Positions 8,191 through 16,762 of a DNA stretch of 45,798 bases are shown one piece after another. The notes beneath the pieces were generated by a model. It saw only the letters and a program-made list of their open reading frames with translations. It was not told the origin of the DNA and made no database searches. Position 1 is the stretch's first letter. Every line of letters begins with the position of its first letter. Source of the stretch: Streptosporangiales bacterium (GTDB lineage Bacteria > Actinomycetota > Actinomycetes > Streptosporangiales > WHSR01); assembly GCA_009379995.1 (NCBI GenBank), contig WHSR01000037.1, positions 1 through 45,798 on the forward strand, in the 5' to 3' direction. The position numbers were made by a program, and so were the translations under genes.

Positions 8191-8255
8191 CGCCGAGATC
8201 TATGTTGCGGGGGCCCAAAAGGGACAAAACGACCCCCACAACATGGATCTCGGCG
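8191..8255. repeat. 65-bp palindromic element, copy 1
   Basis: Left arm 8191-8215 begins CGCCGAGATCTATGTTG; right arm 8231-8255 is its near-perfect reverse complement; the loop is 15 bases. It lies between two convergent genes, the sulfotransferase remnant and the alpha-hydroxy-acid dehydrogenase. The loop, read in reverse complement, matches copies 2 and 3 (TTTGTCC core), so this copy is inverted relative to them. A transcript of either strand would form a long stem, so a bidirectional terminator role is possible, though no U-tract is present. See copies at 19464 and 32240. Confidence 0.9.
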
Positions 8256-8264
8256 AGGTTGGGC

Positions 8265-9470
8265 TCAGCGGCGGATCAGCCACGACGGGTCGAGTTCGTG
8301 GATGCTCTGCGCACCCATCAGGGTGAGATCGCGGTCGATCTCCTCTTTCAGGATGTCGAGAACGTGCGCGACCCCCCGCTCACCCCCGACTGCCATCCCG
8401 TAGAGGTAGGGCCGACCGATCAGTACGGCGCGCGCTCCGAGGGCGAGCGCCTTGATGACGTCGGTACCACGCCGTACTCCCCCGTCGAACAGGATCTCCG
8501 CCCTGTCGCCCACCGCGGCGACGATGTCCGGCAGAGCGTCCAGCGCCGCCGGGGCGAAATCCAGCTGCCGGCCGCCGTGGTTGGACACCACTATCCCGTC
8601 CAGCCCCAGGGTGACCGCCCGCTTCGCGTCCTCCGGGTCCACTATCCCCTTGACGTACAGCGGCCCCTTCCACTGCTCGCGCATCCACGCGAGGTCGTCC
8701 CAGTCGAGCGTGGGCTGCATGAGCTGTCGGGTCTGGATGTCGACCGACTCGATCGCCTGCGCCAGCCCGCTGCCGTCCAGCGGGTCGCCGGGAGGCAGGT
8801 TCCTCGCCGCGATCCGCTGATGGCGCAGCACGCCGTACGCCCACCGCGGGTGGCTCGCGAAGTTGAACAGGCGACGCGGGGTGAGCACCGGCGGCACCGC
8901 CAGCCCGTGCCTCCGCTCCCCTTCCCGGTTGCCCCGGATCGGTACGTCCACCGTGACGACCATGACCCGCATTCCGGCGTTCCAGGCCCGTTTCATCAGC
9001 GACGCGCCGACCTCACCCGACCGCGGGTAGAGCTGGAAGAAGTGGTCCACCTGGGACGCGGCCGCGACCTCCTCGATGGACCACGAGGACACCGTGCTGA
9101 GCACGTACCGAGTGCCGTGCCGCTCGGCGGCCCGGGTGGCGACGATGTCGCCCGCCCAGTAGGTCAGCCCGGTCAGGCCGGTCGGGGCAAGCAGCACGGG
9201 CAGCTCCACCGGCACGCCGGCGACGGTGGTGGACAGCTCCCGGTGCTCGTGTCCGGCGAGCGCCCGGGTCCGCAGCGACCAGCGCGCGAACGCCTCCCGG
9301 TTGTCCCGGAGGCTCACCAGGTCGTCGGCGCCGCCGTCGACGTAGTTCCAGACCATGTGCGGCAGCCGCCGCCGGGCGACACGACGGTAGTCCTCAACGG
9401 CGATCAGCCGATCCGACGCCTTCCACCGCAGATCAAACCCGAAGGCACGCATCACCCAGTGATCTCCCAT
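8265..9470 (-). CDS. FMN-dependent alpha-hydroxy-acid dehydrogenase/oxidase (LldD family)
   Basis: A 401-residue TIM-barrel flavoenzyme of normal length for L-lactate, glycolate or mandelate dehydrogenases. Visible motifs are VWNYVDGGADD near the N-terminus, PVLLAPTGLTGL, VVTVDVPIRGNRE, LYVKGI with the FMN-contacting Lys, and SNHGGRQLD with the catalytic His and substrate-binding Arg. ILFDGGVRRGTDVIKALALGA binds the phosphate. It oxidises a 2-hydroxy acid to a 2-oxo acid; the acceptor may be oxygen or the respiratory chain. ATG at 9470 (MGDHW) is preferred to the longer frame starting at 9521; ATG 9452 is also possible. Its 3' end is separated from the sulfotransferase remnant by palindromic element copy 1. 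Confidence 0.9.
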   Translation of the reverse strand: MGDHWVMRAFGFDLRWKASDRLIAVEDYRRVARRRLPHMVWNYVDGGADDLVSLRDNREAFARWSLRTRALAGHEHRELSTTVAGVPVELPVLLAPTGLTGLTYWAGDIVATRAAERHGTRYVLSTVSSWSIEEVAAASQVDHFFQLYPRSGEVGASLMKRAWNAGMRVMVVTVDVPIRGNREGERRHGLAVPPVLTPRRLFNFASHPRWAYGVLRHQRIAARNLPPGDPLDGSGLAQAIESVDIQTRQLMQPTLDWDDLAWMREQWKGPLYVKGIVDPEDAKRAVTLGLDGIVVSNHGGRQLDFAPAALDALPDIVAAVGDRAEILFDGGVRRGTDVIKALALGARAVLIGRPYLYGMAVGGERGVAHVLDILKEEIDRDLTLMGAQSIHELDPSWLIRR

Positions 9471-9591
9471 CGCTGCGCGGCCACATCGCTCTCCTGATGT
9501 TCTGGCTCCGCCTGCCAGCACACCGCAATGCCACCCCGGCGGTCAACGCAGCACCAGCATTGTAGCCACAAGTTTGTGATACATTTGCTGC

Positions 9592-9888
9592 ATGGCAGCC
9601 GTGAGTGATCACTCGGTGGGCCTTCGGGAACTTCGCCACAACACCAGCGAGGTGCTGGCCCGCGTCCGGCACGGCGAGACGATCGATGTCACCGAGTACG
9701 GCCGCCTGATCGCCCGGATCGTGCCCGTCGGGGACCGAACCCCGACTCCGATCATGATGCAGTTGGTCGAGTCCGGTCGGGCGCGGCTAGCCGTACGGCC
9801 GGGATATCGGCCGAGGATGCGGCCGAGCGACGGCACCGATCGGCTCAGCGAGGCGCTCAAGGCACTGCGCGACGAGGAATCCTGGTGA
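9592..9888 (+). CDS. vapB: Phd/YefM-type antitoxin
   Basis: A 98-residue antitoxin with the Phd/YefM N-terminal fold: VGLRELRHNTSEVLARVRHG followed by ETIDVTEYGRLIARIVP. The C-terminal 45 residues, with an ARLAV stretch and a final acidic helix (LSEALKALRDEESW), would wrap the toxin. It overlaps the toxin start by four bases (GTGA), so the pair is translated together. Such proteins also repress their own promoter as a complex with the toxin. The region just upstream (about 9560-9590) is AT-richer than its surroundings and contains TTGTAGCCACAAG and the start-proximal ATACATTTGC. No operator could be delimited. Confidence 0.88.
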   Translation: MAAVSDHSVGLRELRHNTSEVLARVRHGETIDVTEYGRLIARIVPVGDRTPTPIMMQLVESGRARLAVRPGYRPRMRPSDGTDRLSEALKALRDEESW

Positions 9889-10286
9889 CCCTCTACTACC
9901 TCGACACCTCGGCCGCTCTCAAACTGCTCGCCGAAGAGACACACTCGAAGGCGTTCGCCGCGTTCTACGACAGCCACGCGAACGCATCGTGGGTGAGTTC
10001 CGCGCTGCTGCGCGTCGAGGTCATGAGAGCAGTCACCCGCGTCATGCCTGTCGCAATACCCGACGCACGAGATCTCCTCTTGGCCTTTGACTACATAGGG
10101 ATCGATGACGACATCGTCGACGCGGCCATGAACGAACCCGACCGGGTGCTGCGCTCGCTCGATGCCATTCACCTGGCCACCGCGCGCGTCCTCGGCCACG
10201 AATTGGATGCGCTGGTCACCTACGACGACAGGCTCGCCGCAGCCGCCACGGACGCCGGATTCACCGTGACCTGCCCGCGAGACTGA
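9885..10286 (+). CDS. vapC: PIN-domain ribonuclease toxin (VapC family)
   Basis: A 133-residue PIN domain. The acidic metal-binding residues are all present: Asp7 in YYLDTSA, Glu45 in LLRVEVMRA, Asp93 in LDAIHLATA and Asp114/Asp115 in TYDDRLAAAA. VapC proteins are Mg2+-dependent endonucleases that cut tRNA or rRNA. With all ligands present the enzyme should be active unless held by its antitoxin. GTG start at 9885 overlapping the antitoxin gene. About 180 bases of non-coding DNA, including C-rich CTCACCCA-like repeats, separate it from the convergent TRAP permease gene. Confidence 0.92.
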   Translation: MTLYYLDTSAALKLLAEETHSKAFAAFYDSHANASWVSSALLRVEVMRAVTRVMPVAIPDARDLLLAFDYIGIDDDIVDAAMNEPDRVLRSLDAIHLATARVLGHELDALVTYDDRLAAAATDAGFTVTCPRD

Positions 10287-10468
10287 CCGAGGCGACCGAC
10301 CCCGGGAGCGGCAGCTCCCAAACCAGCTGGCCGCGGCCCGCTCCGTGTGCTGTGACGCGCAAGCCGTTTTCTGGGCGCACCGGCGGTGGGTGACTCCCAC
10401 CCGACATCTCCGCTGGTCACTCCCCAGCCCACTCACCCAACCGCTCACCCACCCACCAACTCACCCGC

Positions 10469-12466
10469 TCAGCCGGCCTCGCCCCCGGCGCGACGGGTGC
10501 GGGTCCACTGGAGCAGCAGGAGGGCGGCGAGCAGCGCGCCGCCGGCCACCTCCGGCCGGTAACCGGGGTAGATGAGCAGCACGCCGGCGACCAGCAGGAG
10601 CGCGGCCTCCCAGCGACGCGTGTCGCGCAGCAGGTATCCCGACATGCCGGCGGTAAGGGCGTAGATGCCCAACACCGCTGTGAACACCACCGGGATGACC
10701 GCGAGCCACGGGCCGTCGACGAGAGGGGAGAAGGCCATCAGGAACGGCACGATGTACAGGCCGCGACCGAGCTTCCACGACTCCCAGCCGGTCGCCATGG
10801 GCTTGCCGCCGGCGATGCTGGCGCCCGCGAACGCCGACAGGCACACCGGCGGCGTGAGGTTGGCGTCCTGGCTGACCCAGAAGATGATGAGATGCGCCGC
10901 GATCAACGAGGTGCCGAGCGACTCGAGCGCGGGGGCGGCCAGGATCGCCACGACTATGTAGCTCGAGGTCACCGTCAGTCCCATGCCCAGCAGCCACGAG
11001 GCGATGGTCACGAAGATGATCGCGATGAGCAGGTTGCCGCCGGACAGCGACACCACGAGGTCGGAGAAGCGCAGGCCCAGGCCGGTGAGGTTGACGATCC
11101 CGACGACGATGCCGATGGTGCCGACGATGCCGGCGATCGACAGCGCCCTCACCGCGCCGTCGTTGAGCGCGTCGAGCAGATCGCGGGGGCGCATCCGCTG
11201 GCCCCGGTACGGGATCATGCCGACGACGATCGCGGTGACGACAGCCCAGAAGCCCGCGAACGCCGGGCTGTAGCGGAGCACGATGAGCACGAAGATCACC
11301 ACGAGGGGCAGGAGGAAGAACCAGCCCTCCTTGAAGATCTTCCACGGGCTCGGCAGGTCCGTGGCCGGTAGCCCCTGCAGGCCGCTTTTCAGCGCGCGGA
11401 AGTCGACCAGCAGGTAGACCGACAGGAAGTACAGCAGCGCCGGGATGATGGATACCAGGACGATGTCCAGGTAGCTGGTGCGGGTGAACTCCGCGATGAT
11501 GAAAGCCCCGGCGCCCATGACCGGGGGCAGGAGCTGCCCGCCCGTGGACGCCGCCGCCTCGACACCACCGGCGAACTCCGAACGGTAGCCCACCCGCTTC
11601 ATGAGCGGAATCGTGAACGTACCGGTCGTCATGACGTTCGCGACCGGGCTGCCGGAGACTGAGCCCATGAGGGCGCTGACGAAGACGGCGACCTTGGCGG
11701 GACCGCCGCGGGCCTTGCCGGCGATGGCGAACGGCAGGTCGACGAGGAACTGCGCGGCGCCGCTCTTCTGCAGGAACGCACCGAAGATGATGAAGATGAA
11801 AACGAACGTCGCGAAGATGTGCGCGACGACCCCGAAGATGCCGTTGAACGACGCGTACGCGGTGGCGACGAAGCGCTCCAGATCGTACCCGCGGTGCGCG
11901 ATGATGCCCGGCATGTACGGCCCGTAGAACGAGTAGCCGATCGCCGCGAGGCCGATGGCCGTCAGCCACCAGCCGGCGGTGCGGCGGGTTACCTCGAGCG
12001 ACAGGACGACGGCGACGACGCCGAACGCGATGTCGAGGCCGGTGAGCTGGGCGGCCCGCTCCACCATCCCGCCGTAGCCGAAGACGAAGTACCCGGTCGC
12101 GGCCGCGGTGAGCAGCGCGAGGGCTATGTCGTAGAACGGCACCCTCGCCGACCCGCGGTTCTTGCGGAGCGGGTACAGGAGGAGGATCAGGATCCCCGCG
12201 CCGCCCCAGTAGAGGCCGCGGTGGGCCTGCGGCGACTGGATCCCGAACTGGGCGGTGTAGAGGTAGTAGCCGGAGTAGACGACGGCTATCCCGTAGATGA
12301 TCCACCGCCAGGCGCCCTTCGGGTGCCTGGGCAGGCGCAACGCCTCGTCGACCTTTGTGGCGTCCTCCTCGCCGATGCGCCGGACGTCCTCCGCGCCGCG
12401 GGTCGCAACGCCAGCGACCGTCGACCGCCCGGAGCGGGTCAGGAGGCCACGGATCGTCTCCTTCAC
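10469..12466 (-). CDS. TRAP transporter fused permease (TAXI-associated, DctQM-like)
   Basis: A 665-residue polytopic membrane protein of the 4TM/12TM fused TRAP permease family, the usual partner of TAXI binding proteins. The N-terminal 60 residues are cytosolic. Small-subunit-like helices then cover about residues 55-170, followed by the large subunit with conserved motifs such as FGAFLQKSGAAQFLVDLPFA and SALMGSVSGSPVANVMTTGT, and GGVEAAASTGGQLLPPVMGAGAF. It uses an ion gradient, not ATP. GTG at 12466; its binding protein gene ends seven bases upstream, so both are one transcript. Substrates of TAXI-TRAP systems are usually dicarboxylates or amino acids, but that cannot be decided here. Confidence 0.93.
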   Translation of the reverse strand: MKETIRGLLTRSGRSTVAGVATRGAEDVRRIGEEDATKVDEALRLPRHPKGAWRWIIYGIAVVYSGYYLYTAQFGIQSPQAHRGLYWGGAGILILLLYPLRKNRGSARVPFYDIALALLTAAATGYFVFGYGGMVERAAQLTGLDIAFGVVAVVLSLEVTRRTAGWWLTAIGLAAIGYSFYGPYMPGIIAHRGYDLERFVATAYASFNGIFGVVAHIFATFVFIFIIFGAFLQKSGAAQFLVDLPFAIAGKARGGPAKVAVFVSALMGSVSGSPVANVMTTGTFTIPLMKRVGYRSEFAGGVEAAASTGGQLLPPVMGAGAFIIAEFTRTSYLDIVLVSIIPALLYFLSVYLLVDFRALKSGLQGLPATDLPSPWKIFKEGWFFLLPLVVIFVLIVLRYSPAFAGFWAVVTAIVVGMIPYRGQRMRPRDLLDALNDGAVRALSIAGIVGTIGIVVGIVNLTGLGLRFSDLVVSLSGGNLLIAIIFVTIASWLLGMGLTVTSSYIVVAILAAPALESLGTSLIAAHLIIFWVSQDANLTPPVCLSAFAGASIAGGKPMATGWESWKLGRGLYIVPFLMAFSPLVDGPWLAVIPVVFTAVLGIYALTAGMSGYLLRDTRRWEAALLLVAGVLLIYPGYRPEVAGGALLAALLLLQWTRTRRAGGEAG

Positions 12467-12473
12467 GTCACGT

Positions 12474-13484
12474 TCAGCTCGTCGGCCGCATGTCCTCCGG
12501 GACCTCGACGCCCTGTTCCTCGAAGTACCGCATCGCGCCGGGGTGCAGCGGGCACAGGGCGTTCTCGATGTTCTCCGGGGCGAGGTCGCCGGCCGCCGGG
12601 TGGCCCTTGGCCAGCGCGTCGACGTTCTCGTGCAGCGCCTTCGTGACCTGGTAGACGAAGTCCTCGCCGAGATCCTTGCTGACCACCACCGAGTTCCAGG
12701 TCCCCGGAACGGTCACCGGCTCGTCGAGCCCCTGGTACGTACCGCCCTCGACCTCGGCCGGGAAGTAGTAGGGGTACTTCTCGGACAGCGCCTTCAAGTC
12801 CTCCTCGCTGAACTCCATGATCTGGATCTGCTCGCTGGAGGCGAGGTCCTGGATGGAGGACACCCCGGGTGCGACGACCCAGGTGCCCACGTCGAGTTGG
12901 TTGTTGCGCATCGCGGTGACCTGGTCGTCGAACGGCAGCCGCTGAGCCTCGGCGAAGTCGTCGTAGCTCATGCCCTTGAACTCGGTGATCTGGCGCATGA
13001 ACACCTCGGTCGCGCTGCCCGCGTCGCCGACCGACACCCGCTTGCCGGCGAGGTCCTCGAACCTGTTGATGCCGCGGTCCGCGGGATAGGTGATCTGCAG
13101 CAGGTTGACGTACATCAGGGCGATGGTCGCGATGTTCTGCGGCTCCTCGAAGTCGCCCTCGCCGTTGCAGCCCTGGTGCACCGCGTCGCCCTGGGCGATC
13201 GCCATCTCGGCCTGGCCGTCGTGGAGGAGGCGGATGTTCTCCACCGAGCCCCCGGTGGCCTCGGCGGTGGCGTTTTGCAGCCCGTCGATCTCGCGGCCCA
13301 GCAGCGAGCCCATGGCGCCGCCGATCGGGTAGTAGGCACCGCCGGTGCCGCCCGTGGCTATGGAAACGAACCTCGGCACGTCCCCGCCCGCGCCGCCTTG
13401 CGGTCCCCCGCCGCAGGCCGCGCCGAACATTCCGAGGGCCAACGGGATCGCAGCGAATCGGAGCCACCGGGGCTTCAGCGACAT
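12474..13484 (-). CDS. TAXI-family TRAP solute-binding lipoprotein
   Basis: A 336-residue periplasmic binding protein. The signal peptide with lipobox FGAAC is at residues about 20-24, and the TAXI hallmark IATGGTGGAYYPIGGAM is near 42-58. VSVGDAGSATEVFMRQI and GTWVVAPG are typical of the family. Acidic segments and FVYQVTKALHENVD occur in the C-terminal lobe. ATG at 13484 is chosen over longer GTG extensions because the signal peptide then begins with MSLKPRWLRF. An AGAAAGG stretch lies about ten bases upstream. It delivers substrate to the permease encoded immediately downstream. The 143-base gap upstream, after the ABC permease stop, contains a GGCC-TAAACG-GGCC mini-hairpin and presumably the promoter. 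Confidence 0.93.
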   Translation of the reverse strand: MSLKPRWLRFAAIPLALGMFGAACGGGPQGGAGGDVPRFVSIATGGTGGAYYPIGGAMGSLLGREIDGLQNATAEATGGSVENIRLLHDGQAEMAIAQGDAVHQGCNGEGDFEEPQNIATIALMYVNLLQITYPADRGINRFEDLAGKRVSVGDAGSATEVFMRQITEFKGMSYDDFAEAQRLPFDDQVTAMRNNQLDVGTWVVAPGVSSIQDLASSEQIQIMEFSEEDLKALSEKYPYYFPAEVEGGTYQGLDEPVTVPGTWNSVVVSKDLGEDFVYQVTKALHENVDALAKGHPAAGDLAPENIENALCPLHPGAMRYFEEQGVEVPEDMRPTS

Positions 13485-13627
13485 GAGCGACGCCTTTCTG
13501 CCGTTTACGCGACCCGCGAGAACGCCTCGGAGCCGGTGATCGTTACAGTGTTCGGCCCGGGACAGGCGTGTCAAGAGAACGCGACGGCACCTGGCCTAAA
13601 CGGGCCACACGCACTGTGCTCCGCCGG

Positions 13628-14428
13628 CTACCGGCCGGTGCCGGCGAGCAGGCCCTGCACGAACCACTTCTGGAAGAGGAGGAAGAAGGCCAGCGGCGGG
13701 AGCATCGCGAGGGTGGCCGCCGCGTTCATCCCGGAGTAGTTGGTGCCCCAGGACGTGATGAAGCCCAGGATCGCCACGGGCACCACCCGCAGCTGCTCGG
13801 AGGTGGTGAACGCCACCGCGTAGATGTAGTTGTTCCAGGCGGTGATGAATACGAAGACCGACGCCGTCACCAGGCCCGGAGCGATGAGCGGGAGCATGAC
13901 ACGCAGCAGCGCGCCCAGCCGGGTGCAGCCGTCCAGGAGCGCCGCCTCCTCGACGGCCATCGGGACCGAGAGCATGAAGCTGCGGATCATCCAGATGGCG
14001 AACGGCAGGGTGAAGACGCTCGCCCCGAGGATGACCGCGTACAGGGTGTTGTACATGCCCAGGGACCGCATGTAGACGATCAGCGGTACGAGGACGGCGA
14101 CGGCCGGCACCAGCGGCAGCAGCAGGATCAGCGACCCGTACCGCCGCCCGGCGAAGTCGAAGCGTGCCAGCGCGAACCCGGCGAGGACGGCGAGGGGTAC
14201 CGTCACGATGACAGCCCCGACCGCGACGATCGAGCTGTTGATGATCGCGTTGGCGAAGTCCCCGTTGTGGAAGACGTAGTAATACCCCTCCAGGGTGGGC
14301 CGGGTCGGGAACAGCGAACGGTCCTCGTTGGCCACCAGCGACGTACGCACCCCCCAGTAGAGCGGGAACAGCGTGCCGAGGACCAGCGTGATCGTGGCAC
14401 CCCCGGCGAGCATCCCCTTCGTTCTCAT
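13628..14428 (-). CDS. ABC sugar-type permease, MalG-like
   Basis: A 266-residue inner-membrane permease with six predicted transmembrane helices. The EAA-loop is EEAALLDGCTRLGALLRVMLPL near residues 175-196, the contact site for the ATPase. An SLFPTRPTLEGYYYVF segment after the first helix is typical of MalG/CUT1 permeases. ATG 14428 overlaps the stop of the upstream permease by four bases (ATGA). No ATPase gene accompanies the system; many actinobacterial CUT1 importers share a single MsiK-like ATPase encoded elsewhere. Confidence 0.93.
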   Translation of the reverse strand: MRTKGMLAGGATITLVLGTLFPLYWGVRTSLVANEDRSLFPTRPTLEGYYYVFHNGDFANAIINSSIVAVGAVIVTVPLAVLAGFALARFDFAGRRYGSLILLLPLVPAVAVLVPLIVYMRSLGMYNTLYAVILGASVFTLPFAIWMIRSFMLSVPMAVEEAALLDGCTRLGALLRVMLPLIAPGLVTASVFVFITAWNNYIYAVAFTTSEQLRVVPVAILGFITSWGTNYSGMNAAATLAMLPPLAFFLLFQKWFVQGLLAGTGR

Positions 14429-15342
14429 CGGGACAGGTCCTCCTCCCGGCGGGACATGCCGAACTGGATGCCGAGGACCACCACGGCGAGTACGACGAGC
14501 GCGACGCCGACCGCCGAGCCGATCCCGACGTCGTAGTAGCGGAACGCCTCCTTGAACAGCCGGACCGCCGCCACCTCGGTGCCGTAGCCCGGACCGCCCT
14601 GGGTGAGGGAGTAGACGCCTTCCGCGTCGTGCAGGGTGAAGACGCTGATCACTATCGACGCGGAGATCAGGTGCGGTCGGGTGAGCGGCAGGATGACGTG
14701 CCGGAACTCCGCCCAGCGGCCGCCACCGTCGATGCGCGCGGCCTCGTGCAGCTCCCTCGGAATCGCTGAGATGCCGACGGCGAGGATGAGCATCGCTATC
14801 GGCACGCTGCGCCACGCCGAGTGCAGGATCACCACGATCATGGCGCCGGCCGGCTGCTGGATGAGCGAGGCGGAACCGCCGGTCACCAACTCCAGCAACC
14901 GGGTGACCGGCCCCCGGCTCGGATCCACCAGCGTGCGGAAGAGCACGGCGGTGACCACCGGCGCGAGGACCCACGGGATCAGCAGGACCGTGCGGAGGAG
15001 GCTCATGCCCCGGACCGCACGCGACACCAGGATCGCCGCGACGTACGCGACGGGCAGGGACAGCACGAGCACGCCCACCAGGTACTCGAGGGTGGCGAGC
15101 AGGTTCTGCGCGAAGCGGGCCTCGCCGAAAAGAATCCCGAAGTTGTCCAGGCCGACGAAGCGGGAAACGCCGGTCAGGTCGAGCCGGCGGAGCGCGAAGT
15201 AGAAGAGGGAGACGAAGGGCGCCGCGAAGAACGCCAGCAGCAGCGCAACGCTGGGGAGCAGCAGCAGGTACGGGAGCGCCCGCCGCCCCCTTCCGATGAA
15301 TGGGCCATTCATCCGGTAGGTCCGTATGAGTGGGCCACTCAT
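14425..15342 (-). CDS. ABC sugar-type permease, MalF-like
   Basis: A 305-residue permease with six transmembrane helices. The EAA-loop is HEAARIDGGGRWAEFRHVILPL near residues 197-218, and a FVGLDNFGILF segment follows the first helix, as in MalF/UgpA proteins. Two starts are possible: ATG 15342, four bases after the binding-protein stop, and ATG 15312. The DNA encoding both starts is a near-duplicate (MSGPLI and MNGPFI), each inside a palindrome. Neither has a strong Shine-Dalgarno. It pairs with the downstream permease to form the membrane channel for the lipoprotein at 15347. Confidence 0.92.
   Translation of the reverse strand: MSGPLIRTYRMNGPFIGRGRRALPYLLLLPSVALLLAFFAAPFVSLFYFALRRLDLTGVSRFVGLDNFGILFGEARFAQNLLATLEYLVGVLVLSLPVAYVAAILVSRAVRGMSLLRTVLLIPWVLAPVVTAVLFRTLVDPSRGPVTRLLELVTGGSASLIQQPAGAMIVVILHSAWRSVPIAMLILAVGISAIPRELHEAARIDGGGRWAEFRHVILPLTRPHLISASIVISVFTLHDAEGVYSLTQGGPGYGTEVAAVRLFKEAFRYYDVGIGSAVGVALVVLAVVVLGIQFGMSRREEDLSR
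15295..15342. promoter_or_regulatory. Two tandem near-perfect palindromes over the permease start
   Basis: GATGAATGGGCCATTCATC at 15295-15313 and ATGAGTGGGCCACTCAT at 15326-15342 are palindromes with one central base. Their centres are 30 bases apart, about three helical turns. They cover both candidate start codons of the permease. This looks like a duplicated operator or RNA hairpin pair; it also encodes a duplicated peptide (M-S/N-G-P-L/F-I). Confidence 0.6.
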
Positions 15343-15346
15343 CGGA

Positions 15347-16714
15347 TCACCGGCCGCCGTACTTGTCGTTCCACTCGCGCTCGAAGCGGGCCATCGTCTG
15401 CTCCGCGTCGGCCCCCTTGTTCAACACCTCCTGCAGGGCCGCGGCGACGGTGTCGGCGAGCTCGGGGTAGTACGGAGTCGGCGGCATCGGGCGACCGCTT
15501 CGGGCCGCCTCGAACCACGTCCGGTAGAAGTCGCTGCCGAAGTCCGCGCTCTCCCAGGCGGACAGCCGGGCGGGCAGGCCGGCGTCCGGGAAGTCCAGCA
15601 GGTTCTCCGGCCGCAGGCAGAGCTGGATCAGCTTCCAGGCCATCTCCCGCTTCTTGCTGAGCCGGTGGATGGACAGCAGCCACGCGTTGGTGAACTGGGC
15701 CTTCGGCCGGGTCGGCACCACCATCATCCCGGCGTCGCCCGGCTCGCAGCCGGCGGCCGGCGGAAAGCAGCGGCTGATCATCCCCTTGTCCTCCAGCGGC
15801 TCGATCCAGTAGCTGCCGAAGCCGAACGACTGCGCGGCCTTGCCGTTCAGGAAGTTGTTCAACCCGAGGTCGTCGTACGTCACCTGCGGGGCGTAGGAGA
15901 AGGGCGCGGCGACCTTGTGCTTGTGCACCAGGTCGGACAGCCACCCCACGGCCCGCAGGCTCGCGTCGCCCACCAGGACCGCCTTCTTCGCTTTCGGGTC
16001 GTAGAAGTCCCCGCCGAAGTGCCATACCAGGGGCGCGTACGCCAGCTCGATGGTCGCCCGCTCCGGCCCCAGGTAGACGCCGAGGCCCCAGACATCGCCC
16101 TCGGTGAGCTCCGCCGCGGCGTCGACGAGCTCGTCGGGCGAGGTGAACTGGGCGTCGGGGTCGAGTCCCGCCCGTTCGAACATGTCCCGGCGGAAGGCGA
16201 CGCCACGGGTGTGCACGCCGACGGGCACGCCGAGCTGCTGCCCGCCGAACGACGCCGACTTCCAGACCGGGCTCCAGGTGAAGTCCGCCATCTCCTTGTC
16301 GTCCCACCGGTCCAGGAAGGGCGTCAGATCGGCGAACGTCCCGGCCGCCGCGTGCTTCGCCATCAGCTGCGGCGAGGAGAACACCACGTCGTGCGCCACC
16401 CCGGCGCGCAGGTCGAGGATCGCCCGCTGGTCGATCTGGTCCCACTGGAACCCCTCCAGCCGGACCTTCCACCCCGCATTTTCCTCCTGGAACTGTTGCA
16501 CTATCCGGCGCAGCCACTCCTGGTTGCCCGCGGCGGCGGGACCCGACTGGACCGTGTACAGCTCCATCAGTCGCAGCGTCTTGTCGCCGCCGCCGTCGGC
16601 CTGCGGGTTCAGCCGGCTGCAGCCGCCGGCGAGCAGAGACCCCGCCGCGAGGCCACCTGTACGCGCGAGGAAGGTACGCCGATCCATCGCGGGCCGTGTC
16701 CGCCCACCCGCCAT
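15347..16714 (-). CDS. ABC sugar-type (CUT1) substrate-binding lipoprotein, Tat-exported
   Basis: A 455-residue family 1 extracellular solute-binding protein. A twin-arginine signal with lipobox (MDRRTFLARTGG through LLAGGC) is followed by the mature domain, with IVQQFQEENAGWKV near residue 75 and DLTPFLDRW, both characteristic of sugar-binding proteins. Later WEQ-like segments and a C-terminal MAWKLIQLCL helix complete the fold. ATG at 16714 is favoured by GAAAGGGG about ten bases upstream; GTG 16723 and ATG 16687 are alternatives. It is followed four bases later by the MalF-like permease. The sugar is unknown; a sugar, polyol or similar hydroxylated compound is the family expectation. Confidence 0.92.
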   Translation of the reverse strand: MAGGRTRPAMDRRTFLARTGGLAAGSLLAGGCSRLNPQADGGGDKTLRLMELYTVQSGPAAAGNQEWLRRIVQQFQEENAGWKVRLEGFQWDQIDQRAILDLRAGVAHDVVFSSPQLMAKHAAAGTFADLTPFLDRWDDKEMADFTWSPVWKSASFGGQQLGVPVGVHTRGVAFRRDMFERAGLDPDAQFTSPDELVDAAAELTEGDVWGLGVYLGPERATIELAYAPLVWHFGGDFYDPKAKKAVLVGDASLRAVGWLSDLVHKHKVAAPFSYAPQVTYDDLGLNNFLNGKAAQSFGFGSYWIEPLEDKGMISRCFPPAAGCEPGDAGMMVVPTRPKAQFTNAWLLSIHRLSKKREMAWKLIQLCLRPENLLDFPDAGLPARLSAWESADFGSDFYRTWFEAARSGRPMPPTPYYPELADTVAAALQEVLNKGADAEQTMARFEREWNDKYGGR

Positions 16715-16762
16715 CGAGCTCACCCCTTTCCGGTCTTCGGCCGGACCGTTCCGGCTAGGTGG

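Noticed and set aside
10425..10475. CTCACCCA-like repeats between vapC and the TRAP permease gene
   Set aside because: Irregular C-rich low-complexity sequence without constant unit or spacing; not CRISPR and not a clear operator.
12664..12680. CGCCGAGATCC in the TAXI binding-protein gene, resembling the palindromic element
   Set aside because: Coding sequence with no opposite arm or loop; chance match.
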